A stretch of DNA of 64,000 nt from Calycina herbarum (Eukaryota; Ascomycota; Leotiomycetes; Helotiales; Pezizellaceae): the NCBI GenBank assembly GCA_001414485.1, contig LLEY01000200.1:37724-101723 (forward strand). Reading direction: 5' to 3'. The notes beneath the pieces are model-generated. The model searched no databases and was not told where the DNA came from. It saw only the letters and a program-made list of their open reading frames with translations. This document shows, piece by piece, positions 11,163-20,100 of this stretch. The first letter of the stretch is position 1, and the number at the start of each line of letters is the position of its first letter. Made by a program: the position numbers and the translations under genes.

Positions 11163-12510
11163 TTTGTTTTTCTTTTGTGGAGTTCGTAGTTTTGTAGCTT
11201 TGTGGAGTTTTGTTGTAATGATTATTAAAAATAAAAACTGTAAGCATCTAAGATCTTGTCGAATTTATAGTCTTTCCTAATGTTGTTATTCACAGAACAT
11301 AATTCAGTCTGTGAATGTTCTGGTTGTCTTTTAGTATATGAATCACAACAGGTCAACGAACTCTGGGCTGCGATTGATAAGTGGCAGGCTGACTTAATTG
11401 GACACGGGCATCGAAACTGTAGGGATTATGTGATAGCTAAATAGTATAGTTTTGATGTCGTAGGAAAAAAACTGAGTTGTAGATAATACATAGTTATCTC
11501 TAAGAGAGAAGTGAGCCTTACAGCTCAGGGGGGAGGCTTCGAGAGGTAGGGGATGCTTCGAGAGGTAGAGGAGGTTTCGAGAGATAGGTAGAGAGTTATA
11601 GCTATTATAGATATAGTTAACGTTTTTTATTATTCTTACGTATAGATATTTTATATAATAAGTAGAACCAAACCAAACCACCTATTTCAAGCTTAAATCG
11701 CAACTGACTGTAAATGCTTTTTATACATAAAGGAGTTCCCCTTTTCACGTAGTGAAAAAACGTTTTTCTTTGTCGATTTTCTGATATTACTGTGCAATAA
11801 AGACTAAATGTTGGGTTTCCATTTTAATGGATTATTAAACAACCATCATGTTGAATTGCTACACTGTGCCTCACGATTGGTGAGATAATTTTGATTTACT
11901 TGGAGCTTCTCTATTCTCCCCTTCAAAAGTTCAGTTGGATTCAGTGTTGGTACTAATGCAGGAGAACATGAGAAGATTGCTAGCTGAGGACATCTTTCAT
12001 CTCCCACACCAATCCATGCTCAACCCATGTCCACCAACACTAGCGTCTTTGGAAATTCGTTGGAAGCTGTAACTACAAAAATGAAACGAATGTTGATATA
12101 TTGGCTTTGGAATAAAAAAATGTTGTAATTGTGCTCAAGTTGCCAGGAAATCAATTCTTGTCCAAGGAAGCGAAGGATTTAAAGAGCATTGAAGCAATGG
12201 TCAACCACGCAGAAAGAAATGAATTGACGAGAATATTATTTCGATCCCACTGAGAAGTTCTATGCAGGTAATTGGAAGTGGCGTTGGCTACTTGGTGCAC
12301 AGTGTTGCTATCACACGATCTGAAGCGCTTTCCGGACCAATCGGTGCTGTATCTGCTCTCAACGGCTCTACTGATTGGTATGTATCGAAGCCGAAACATG
12401 TCAGTTTATTGCGGACTTCACAGGAAGTGTCTGCATTATAAATAAAGAATATGAAGGGTCTGGGACTAGTGCTCATTCTTCTATGGTAACCTAGATCAAG
12501 CGGATAACCC
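11163..12510. other. Intergenic DNA between SprT-like copies A and B, with repeat debris
   Basis: It holds a 20-bp imperfect triplet repeat around CTTCGAGAGGTAGG (11536-11600) and an AT-rich remnant. That remnant ends at 11710 in CGCAACTGACTG followed by TA, closely resembling the terminal repeat of the MITE at 49776-50299. Minus-strand frames at 12151-12476 have protein-like pieces but no support, and I assign none. Sequence at 11360-11460 resembles 13730-13830, another trace of the gene duplication. Confidence 0.45.
11255..11295 (-). promoter_or_regulatory. Core promoter of SprT-like copy A
   Basis: On the minus strand, CTGTGAATAACA is followed by TATAAATTCGACAA about 95-100 bases before the ATG. 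The same two blocks occur at the same distance before copy B (13651-13692), which marks a duplicated promoter. Confidence 0.5.
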
Positions 12511-13575
12511 CTAACTATTGTCTCCTGACCTGTTACTATTAATCAGAAATATAATAACCCTCTGCTGTCTGAAGAAAGAATTCCATGTCACTAGTTCAAG
12601 GTGGTTCATATGGAAATGATTTTTGTTTAAGTGACAATCTCTTGTTAGGAGAAAAATGACGTCCTCTGGAAACCCCCACTTGCGCAACTCGCCCTTAGAT
12701 GGCCGCCAATTATCCTCCGTCATGCTGTAGATAGCGTCCGGTCCAATTCTAGGATCTACCATGAATCTTCCTTTAACAGCAGTCTTGAGGGCAGAATCAA
12801 GGTAGAAAATGGAGTTGATGAATGGTCTTCCATGACCCACGTGACCTACTCCTCCTTGGTGGACTGGAGAGCGAGTTGTTGGTCCGTAAAGAAAAATGAA
12901 TGCATGAAGCATCCTGGAGTTAGAATCATTAGCTATAAGTTTGCACCAAACTAAGACAGTATGGCTTGAGAGCTTGTGAAGCTAAATTTAAAAAATGAAG
13001 CTCTCCCTTGTGTACCGGTCGGCAAAGACCTACTGGCGAAGAAGGGCGGAAATATCCCATACGGACCAATGTCCATCACAAATTCCATCTGCCCCCTTCG
13101 TTGAATCTCCCTCCGAGCCTTCCTCTGGCTCATCTTCTGCCCCTTTTTCTGACTTTTCTTCTGACTCTTCTTCGAAATCTGAATCAACAAAGTCTTTAAA
13201 AAGCTCAATGTAGATTTCCCCAGTACTTAACTCAAAGTATGAGTCATGAGTATCTCAGAAGGTAAACTTAAGCTATTCATCAGGATCGAGTTGTTGAGAG
13301 ATTCCTTGAAAAAAGAAAGCCTTGTCAAAGAAGTTGAACCAGTTATTTACCAGCGCTTTCTTGTCTTCTGGGGTTGGCTCTGGCGCTGCCAGCGGAACGT
13401 TGTTAAAGATTTGAGTGAGCTCGGTGGGAGTTTTGAGTAACTCCTCGATAAACTCTTTTGCTGTGGCTTCAAACATGGCTGGAAACCGAGATTCGTCGTA
13501 GCCATGAAGGGTCAGTTTTCCAAAAACCTTATAGTCTTCACTTGGAAATGTGTTTTGACTTGGATCTCCTGACAT
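12511..13575 (-). pseudogene. SprT-like metalloprotease, copy B, inactivated
   Basis: Homologous to copies A and C along its length, with exons 13575..13034 and 12913..12511 and an intron 12914..13033 (GTAGGT...TCCAG) at the identical position. The first exon has in-frame TAG and TGA codons after LDPDE (near 13258 and 13240). The spliced zinc motif would read RQMLH instead of HEMLH, so both the first His and the catalytic Glu are gone, while GHGRPF remains. Before the WSVW segment it carries an expanded acidic Glu/Ser/Lys-rich insert (13090-13190) not present in A or C. The C-terminal end is also unlike the others. Stops plus lost catalytic residues support a pseudogene; a truncated 100-residue product from 13575 to 13273 is possible but unsupported. 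Confidence 0.7.
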
Positions 13576-13650
13576 CTTAATTTGAATTTGAGTATTTTGT
13601 TGTAAATGTTGTAGCTTTTGGAATTTGTTGTAATTTTAATTATGGTAGAT

Positions 13651-13692
13651 TTTGTCGAATTTATACTATTTTACAAAGTTGTTATTCACAGT
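13651..13692 (-). promoter_or_regulatory. Core promoter of SprT-like copy B (duplicate of copy A promoter)
   Basis: TATAAATTCGACAAA preceded by CTGTGAATAACA on the minus strand, matching 11255-11295 in sequence and in distance to the start codon. Confidence 0.45.
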
Positions 13693-14022
13693 TAACATTT
13701 CAGTGTGTAGGAGTAACAGTAAGCTGAAGGGCTGTGACTGATGGGCTAATCATATATTTGTTTCTATATAAATAACAAAGGGATAGGAAATATTCGAAAG
13801 TTAATTAGTATGGTTTTAATGTCGAGAAAGAAAAGATCAAGTCAATACAAATTTGTTTTTCTCAATGACAAGTGAATTCAATTATAAACACACCTCTACA
13901 ATAGAAGTAGCATTTCTCTAAGAGCACCTTTTATTCGAGATATATTCGAAACGGGGTGTTTGGAAGTACCTATAATGCTGGCTTCTCTGATTTACCGAGG
14001 TATCTCATCGCAGGCCGATGGT

Positions 14023-14982
14023 TCAATTCAGGCTTGCCATATCGTTTGAACCGACGATAGGTATGCCATCCATGGTGTACTTTGCTCTTGAGTTCTTATC
14101 AAAGATTTCGAGACTAAGAGGAATTGTCTTAGGATCACTCCATGCCCCCGTAGTCAAAAGCTCAGCAACATCTTCCGGAAACCCCCAATTACGCATAGTC
14201 TCGATTTCATGAGCGTATGGCCTCCAGTTTTGGCTAAGCATGCTGGAAAGAGCTAACTTTCTAAGTCTTGCATGTAGTTCGAATTTTCTAGGCGCTTTAT
14301 CAAGAACCGCTTCTCGGAGAGCATTGTCAAGGTAATACAAGCTGTTGAGGAACGGCCTTCCATGGCCCTCCAGTCCAGTTCCCCCTTCGCTAGCTGGCAA
14401 CGAGTATTCGGCTGGGTATTTGCTATAATAATGAAAGAAAGCGTGTAACATCCTATACAAAGAATCAGCTAATACTTCTATGAGGGCTTGGGTCGGGGGA
14501 AAATACTCATGGAGGAGGACAGAGATAGCCCAACCGGACCAATCCCCTTTCCATACTAAGTCTTCATACTTGTTAAATGTTTTGTTGATATAAATGTAGA
14601 GTTCCGAAGATTTAGGCTGACACCAAAAATAACCCTCCACGTTCGATTTATTAACCCCGGGAGGAAGAGGAGGACTGGGTTCTTCAAAATTCATATAGTT
14701 GTTGAGCTTAATTTCCGGCCGGGAAAGCCCTCCTTTGAAGAAGACCTCGTCAAAGAATCGAAACCATTTTCGGAGAAGGATTTTTCGCTTGTCTAGACTC
14801 GGTACTGGCGGAAACTCGGTGTAGAAAATCTCTGCAACTTCGGAAGGGGTGCTGAGAGCCTCGACAATAGACGACTTGGCGGTGGTACGAAAAATTTCGG
14901 GGAAAAGGCGTTCGTCATAACTGTAAAGGATCAGAGAGGTAGGCAGCTCTTGTTCTGGGTGTTTCTTTTGAGTTTCTGACAT
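14023..14982 (-). CDS. SprT-like zinc metalloprotease, copy C
   Basis: Open without interruption for 319 codons, but comparison with copy A shows an intron of 54 nt at 14453..14506 (GTATTT, branch AGCTGATTC, TTGTATAG) at the same phase and position. Spliced exons 14982..14507 and 14452..14023 give 301 residues with HEMLH at 158-162 and GHGRPF with His189. Residues 1-100 match copy A (FFDEVFFKGGL), then comes a Pro-rich loop, the GDWSGW segment, the zinc motif and a C-terminal WRPY...NWGFPED region. The 54-nt intron is a multiple of three and free of stops, so retained RNA would insert 18 residues into the zinc motif in frame. Family assignment rests on HExxH plus GHGxxF. Substrate unknown. 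A gene call without splicing would miss the active site. Confidence 0.78.
   Translation of the reverse strand: MSETQKKHPEQELPTSLILYSYDERLFPEIFRTTAKSSIVEALSTPSEVAEIFYTEFPPVPSLDKRKILLRKWFRFFDEVFFKGGLSRPEIKLNNYMNFEEPSPPLPPGVNKSNVEGYFWCQPKSSELYIYINKTFNKYEDLVWKGDWSGWAISVLLHEYFPPTQALIEVLADSLYRMLHAFFHYYSKYPAEYSLPASEGGTGLEGHGRPFLNSLYYLDNALREAVLDKAPRKFELHARLRKLALSSMLSQNWRPYAHEIETMRNWGFPEDVAELLTTGAWSDPKTIPLSLEIFDKNSRAKYTMDGIPIVGSNDMASLN
14453..14506 (-). other. In-frame 54-nt intron inside the HExxH motif of copy C
   Basis: Phase 2, between bases two and three of the Glu159 codon. It has a good branch site and acceptor and no in-frame stop. Its position is identical to the introns of copies A and B. 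Confidence 0.75.
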
Positions 14983-15429
14983 TTCGTAGTAGTAATTGTT
15001 GTGCTGGAAAAAGTGAGGACAAAGGTATCTTGGGATTTGTTGTTAGAAGTAAAAAAAAGGAGAGCTTTGCCAGGCATCAAAGAGGGGATACTTATAAGCA
15101 CTGCGACTACAAGTACTAGCGACAGATTTCGAGTGAATATAAACTTGTTAGCGAGTAAACAAAACCATCTTCCACAAAATTCTTATAGCTCTGCTTTTCA
15201 AGGCACAATTCACTACTATAGAGTATACAGCCCTCAGAATTGCTTAATCACTTACAAAAGGAATCAGGATTGTGCTATGACTATGACAATCTTGGATGGC
15301 AATAAAGAAAGAGGTTCAAGCGATACAAAACGCTCCTGTCTTTATGTCTTCTTACAACCCAAGCCACTGGAATTGTCCATCCTCTCTTCATCACTCCTAC
15401 CAATTATTCTCTCTTCCACCTCCGTTCCC

Positions 15430-15867
15430 TCAATTCCCGCAGCCCCTTTTAAGATCCTGCCTCCCCTCTCTGACTTCCATGAAAATTTTCAACAGCAGCA
15501 CGATACCAATGCCAAAGAGAACACATATGACCAGCCCAAGAACCGCAACTATGAATGCAATGTTTCGCGCGAGGGACGAGGCTTCCTTCGAGATGTCACT
15601 GAGAAGCTCGTCTGGGAATGGCCAACCCATTTTTGGAATGATTTTTTGGAGGTAGCCTTGTTGGTTTGTGTGAATTGCGGGGTAATCGATCTCGAAGTTT
15701 CATTGGGTTAGCATTATTCTGATCAATTTGGGGATACTCACAACTTTTGACAGCACTTTTTGCACTTGGTACTCAGTGGACTTGATCGGTTTGTTTTGGG
15801 AATGAATGGGACTTGTTATTGTTTGTGGTTTAGGTATAGATAAGTTCCGTTTGCCAACGTGGGACAT
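15430..15867 (-). CDS. Small single-pass membrane protein, unknown
   Basis: Two exons, 15867..15742 and 15690..15430, with an intron of 51 nt (GTGAGT, perfect branch TGCTAAC, CGAG). The joined protein is 128 residues starting MSHVGKRNLS. Coding character continues upstream of the obvious downstream ATG (IDYPAIHTNQQGYLQKIIPK precedes MGWPFPDELL), which is why I chose the two-exon model. Residues about 1-60 are polar. A transmembrane helix follows at about 85-110 (NIAFIVAVLGLVICVLFGIG). The tail is basic. No family recognised. An antisense plus-strand frame covers most of it and I regard that as a shadow. A 50-bp tandem duplication lies just upstream. Confidence 0.55.
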
Positions 15868-15881
15868 TCTGGTTTTTCCTG

Positions 15882-15977
15882 ACAGGGGCTGCTGAGTTAT
15901 CCTTGTTTCCTGCTGTGTAACAGAGATACGTCAGGGGCTGAGTCACTCTTGTTTCCTGCTGTGTAACAGAGATATCA
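15882..15977. repeat. Two-copy tandem repeat upstream of the small membrane protein gene
   Basis: CAGGGGCTG...TTGTTTCCTGCTGTGTAACAGAGATA occurs twice in a row with a unit of about 46-50 bp. The TTGTTTCCTGCTGTGTAACA core is identical in both copies. It lies directly before the start codon at 15867 on the minus strand, so it is in the presumed promoter. Confidence 0.7.
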
Positions 15978-16176
15978 GTAGCTATTGTTTCACTTGTGAT
16001 GTTTAAAACAGTTTCAAATATTAATCACTTGAGTATTAGTTTGGGTAAAGCAAGTCTCAAGGGATCTTGGTTTTAGAATTTATAAAGGTTATAGTGTTCT
16101 CTAGAAGCTCATAGGAGCCTCTAGATACTTATTTTCTAGCAATTTATTTTTTGGAAGATATCAATCTCCTAGATGC

Positions 16177-16509
16177 TTATTCTTTGCTTCTAGAGTTGAT
16201 ATAATCGAGGGAGAAAAGAATTGTGTCTTCTGGGAACCCGTAGGCGTCATTTTCTGCCCCATCCTGACACTCAAACTCATCCCAATCCTCACCCTCTGGA
16301 TATTCACCCTCGAAGTCTTCATTCTCTGGATAATCTTCCTCTAAATACTCTTCCTCTGAGTACTTATCTGATGTTGTTGGTGGCAGACATTGTGTTTCCT
16401 TGATTTGGTGATATGACTTGACTGTTGCTGAAAGTAGGGGTTGTGGTTGTAGTGTTTGACGAAATTGCCAAATTGAAGCAGAGGACAAGAGGGTAACTCT
16501 CTTATACAT
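16177..16509 (-). CDS. Small acidic protein with a GFPED tail, possible SprT-family fragment
   Basis: An open frame of 110 codons with a strongly acidic middle built of near-repeats (EEEYLEEDYPENEDFEGEYPE) and an ending YGFPEDTILFSLDYI. The ending resembles NWGFPEDVAELL and KWGFPEDVIFLL in SprT-like copies C and B. No HExxH is present. It may be the remnant 3' end of a fourth family member fused to an acidic repeat, or chance. The N-terminus is uncertain. Confidence 0.35.
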   Translation of the reverse strand: MYKRVTLLSSASIWQFRQTLQPQPLLSATVKSYHQIKETQCLPPTTSDKYSEEEYLEEDYPENEDFEGEYPEGEDWDEFECQDGAENDAYGFPEDTILFSLDYINSRSKE

Positions 16510-17710
16510 ACAAATTTCGAAACCAAAATTTGATTTAACAGGAGGCGTAGTTTTTTGAGGTATTCACAAAGTCGTGCTTGGAGTTGAAAGAGAGATTTTA
16601 TTCACAATTCATTGTTGGAGAAAAAGCAAGAATTTTTAAAAATAGAGGCAATATTGATGGAGGTAGAATATACCAAGGAAAGAGATACACTTGAAACGAA
16701 GCGAAGGAAAAGCCCAAATGTAGCCTGCAGCGGATATCACATCTTTTTTGTATTGTAAGAAGGGAGGTAATATATTCTTACTCCACCAGCTCATAGAACC
16801 TGCCACGCATTATTAGTTTCTAATTGAAACAGCTGTTTTAAATGTTGCTTTTCAACCTTCTAGCCAAACTCCAGGTTATTATTTACAATACAAGCAGTTT
16901 TGTCTTAACTTTCTGCACAAAACCAACTCCAGTCTCTTAAATTGTTTTTCAATTCTTCGTAATTGTAAGGATACTATTCTCTTACTTCTGTATGATATCT
17001 TGGCGGCATTTGCTTGGCATTGCCTGTATCTGAGATCATGTAATATATACAAAGACAAATTAGACAGGGGGCAAGTAATTTGAGCTGCTTACTCAAGGAG
17101 TAGACATTATTCTAATAGTTATTAAACCCCCACCCAAAGTAACTTTAGAATTTCTCAGTATACTTACTTCTTCCTAAGCTGAATATAAAAATCAACTAAG
17201 TGGAAGCTAGAAGCTAGAAGTATAGTGAGGTGATCAGACAAAGAGTTTGCTTTGGATATCATGATTGGGTGATTAGAGATGGTCCCAGCATGCCACCACG
17301 TTTGTAATCTACAGCTTGGAAGTTGGTGTTCTTTGATGCGCCTGATGACGCTTAAATTTTGGTTGGCTCACGGAAGTTTGCTTTTGCCCCCCTTGCAGAG
17401 TTGCTCCATTTACATAGAGGCATCACTTCTGGTAATCTCACTTATTCGAAGATTGATACACCATACCAATTTCAACGACCAGATAATACACAGAATAATG
17501 AGGAAATTGTAATTGCCGGAAGTACGGATGTTGTAATTTTACATAAACTCTATATTGGTTTGAATTCCTTTATCGACGAAAGATTATTTAGGGGAAGCCG
17601 CAAACTAAAATTCAAGTCTAGATTTCAATCTCTCATTACTTCAAGAACGCTCAGATTCTTTTCCTCGGAGCATTTGAACAACTCTCAAAGAAAATACATA
17701 AGTCTTGAAT
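16510..17710. other. Intergenic DNA, no supported gene
   Basis: AT-rich with only short frames. A plus-strand frame at 17359-17769 is open for 136 codons but has no recognisable features. I see no repeat structure. Confidence 0.4.
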
Positions 17711-18095
17711 ATGTGTCGCAACCCCAAATTAAAGGTATACCAGTGCGAGTACAAGGAATTCCTCGCTGACGGATGCCACAATGGCTATAACTAGGTTGAG
17801 AACCAAAATTCATGTGACTAAAATATTAATATTCCGCAGGAGAAATCGAAGGAGAAATGCGATTTCTGCATTGATGGAAAAAAAACCAAGGCAGCTTGAA
17901 GCGATCTGTCAAGAAATGGAGACACAAGTTCGACAAATGAGAGCACGACAGAACGAGAAAAAGAGTGAGAAAAGCCAGAGGGATTTCGAGAGAAAGAATA
18001 AGGCTGATCGGAAGCCGCTCCCGGCAGGAGAGCAAGGAACGGCATTGATGCAGAATTATGAACAGCGCGAGTTGGGCAATTTAAGTTTCGCGTAG
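17711..18095 (+). pseudogene. Possible broken gene for a small Cys-containing, charged protein
   Basis: ATG 17711 opens MCRNPKLKVYQCEYKEFLADGCHNGYN and then meets TAG. A plausible acceptor (CCGCAG at 17839) leads to EKSKEKCDFCIDGK. At an eight-A run near 17880 the coding character moves to another frame, which continues as a charged helix (QLEAICQEMETQVRQMRARQ) to 18095. Pattern and length resemble small fungal Cys proteins with a charged tail, but the frame has at least one break. An intact spliced version was not found. Confidence 0.3.
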
Positions 18096-18189
18096 CCGTC
18101 GAGCTTTTGAATCGGATCTGGTGATCGGTTTCTTTGCGTTAACAAAGTCAATCGCTACTACTTTGATAGTTTCTACACTAAATTTTACC

Positions 18190-18810
18190 TCTGGTTACAC
18201 CTTCCCAATTTCTTCGAGGAAGGTTAATCTTGGTAAAGGGCAGGAGCCCCTCCCAAAAATCAAAACAACGTCCGCAACAACCATAGCACCTTCCCCAAAA
18301 TTAACTTTCCCAACGAGGCTCTTCCACCCACCACGAGCATGCCTTCCTTTTCGAAAATTTATGTCGTTCCTTGTGATAAGGTGATATTTTAAAGTTGGAG
18401 CAAGCACCATCGAGGTTCTTCCAAGGATGTCTTAAACTTTGGTCGCACCTTCCCCATTTCTTCGAAAGACCAAATTCGAAATCCAGGTTAAGAGTAACGA
18501 CGGGACCCAGGAGCTCCTTCCCACAATAAACACACTACTACCTTCCTCCGAGTTAACCTTTCTGAGCACCGCATTTCAAATTTCCACCATGACCGTGCCT
18601 TCCTTTACCCAAACCCACCAAGAGATCTGGGGGACTTCTTCCCACACCTGTGTACTCAACACAACAGCCTGAACGTACCTTCCCCAGAAGCAAACTCGAC
18701 AAGAAGAGCCTTCTAAGCTTCCTCCGCGACGCATCACCTTAAATCTCAACAATTACGTAACCTCTTCCAAACTTTCCACATCATCGTGCCTTCCAACCAC
18801 ACTCACAAAA
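18190..18810. repeat. Diverged tandem repeat of about 250 bp, two to three copies
   Basis: Blocks such as CACCTTCCC-ATTTCTTCGA, CAGGAGC-CCTTCCCA and TGCCTTCCTTT recur in the same order at 18196-18345 and 18448-18605, about 250 bp apart. A third partial copy follows near 18670-18800. It is not coding. It lies upstream of the gene at 18935. Confidence 0.5.
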
Positions 18811-18934
18811 ACATCTCTCATCCTTCACAAGACCTAGGCCCCAACAACCTGCATCCTCCTCAAAAACATCACTCACAACCCTAACCTGGAAAAATCTTAC
18901 CACGCACCTCCCACCCCGCGAGCATAAACTAAAT

Positions 18935-19834
18935 ATGAACACCCAACAACCCTCCCCCCTCCTCTCACCCTCAGCGCCATCCATCTCCTCAACACCACCA
19001 AAAATGAAACTTCCCTACTCCAGACTCCGTACGCTAGCCCCTCAGTCACCCTACCGCCATCTGCGAACAAGTTCCAGCCCCGCATCCACTGCCTACTCAA
19101 CAAAGGCCGTACAATCGAGTTATCCCAGTTCCGGCAGTTCGACGAGTTTAGCAAGTTCGACAAGCTTGAGCTCTACAGGCTCGCAACCCCTTTCAATACC
19201 ACCATCACATTTGCCGTTACCGCATATTTCTTTCCCAAATCTTCAGTTTGGCAAGCCAACCCAACAGGGAAACGAGAACGAAAACAAGAATTTCGAACTG
19301 AGACAGTCCCAGACCCCCGATCCTCAACCACATCAGCTTCAACGAAGTCAACATATCCGCACTTCCTCAACCACCCAAAAAACTCACCAAACCAAGAACC
19401 AAAACCCCAAGCCCACGAAAAAGAAATTCAGCACCGTAGTTTCCATCCTGCTGTCCCTCCACTTTCTCCTCGTTTCAGTATTGATGATGAGTTGGCTTGG
19501 TCATCCAGCTTCCCGGTCCATATCTGCGTTTGGGGATGGGGGGTACAGGAATCCAGGTTCAGGTGGCGGTTTTGCTGATTTGAGGGAGTGGATGGATATT
19601 CCAAAGAATGTAAGGATGGAAGATATTGAAAGTTTGTTTGAGCCTAGGGAAAGGGCTGGGTTTGTTTTTGAGGATGGTGATGTGGAGGAAGAGGAAGAGG
19701 AAATAGGGGATAGAGAGGGAGAGGAGATTGTGGTGGATGAGGAAGAAGATGGAATGGAGGGTACTCAACCTACACTTGATATTGTGTTGGAGGAGTTGAA
19801 AAGAGGGCATGTGATTGCTCGGAAGTCGGCATAA
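18935..19834 (+). CDS. Hypothetical single-pass membrane protein, Ser/Pro-rich N-terminus, acidic C-terminus
   Basis: An uninterrupted frame of 299 codons. Residues 1-165 are low-complexity, rich in Ser, Thr, Pro and Gln (STSLASSTSLSSTGSQ). They are followed by the basic run KPTKKK and one hydrophobic helix at about 168-190 (VVSILLSLHFLLVSVLMMSWL). The remaining part has a possibly folded stretch (FADLREWMDIPKNVRMEDIE) and an acidic run of Glu/Asp (about 250-275). No catalytic motif. The basic run before the helix suggests the N-terminus faces the cytosol. A second ATG at codon 24 (MKLPYS) is a possible alternative start. Function unknown. Confidence 0.7.
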   Translation: MNTQQPSPLLSPSAPSISSTPPKMKLPYSRLRTLAPQSPYRHLRTSSSPASTAYSTKAVQSSYPSSGSSTSLASSTSLSSTGSQPLSIPPSHLPLPHISFPNLQFGKPTQQGNENENKNFELRQSQTPDPQPHQLQRSQHIRTSSTTQKTHQTKNQNPKPTKKKFSTVVSILLSLHFLLVSVLMMSWLGHPASRSISAFGDGGYRNPGSGGGFADLREWMDIPKNVRMEDIESLFEPRERAGFVFEDGDVEEEEEEIGDREGEEIVVDEEEDGMEGTQPTLDIVLEELKRGHVIARKSA

Positions 19835-20100
19835 AAACAAGGGACTGATGAGGACATTAACTAGCGAGGAGTATTTGTGGTGAGGGCATTGAGAGTTGAT
19901 GGGGTTATTAGTGGTAAGTGATCAAACTACCTACAAGTGAGTAGAGTCCTAACCGAGTCAAGTATTATCTTAATGTAGTATCAGTAGTACGAAGGAAGAC
20001 AACAAGTGAAAAACGACGGGAATTCAGTTGGATTAAGTCCCTATCCTTAACGACACGAAAACTATAAAATCACAATTCATTAGCTAAAAATTGACTGGAT

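Noticed and set aside
11380..11710. A complete MITE between SprT-like copies A and B
   Set aside because: The right terminus is clear but no matching left terminus with TA could be located.
14023..14982. Copy C as an intronless 319-residue protein
   Set aside because: The 18 extra residues interrupt HExxH, and both sister copies have an intron at the same point with consensus sites.
15001..15711. Plus-strand frame of 236 codons as a gene
   Set aside because: Composition is not protein-like and the minus strand has a spliced gene with proper signals in the same place.
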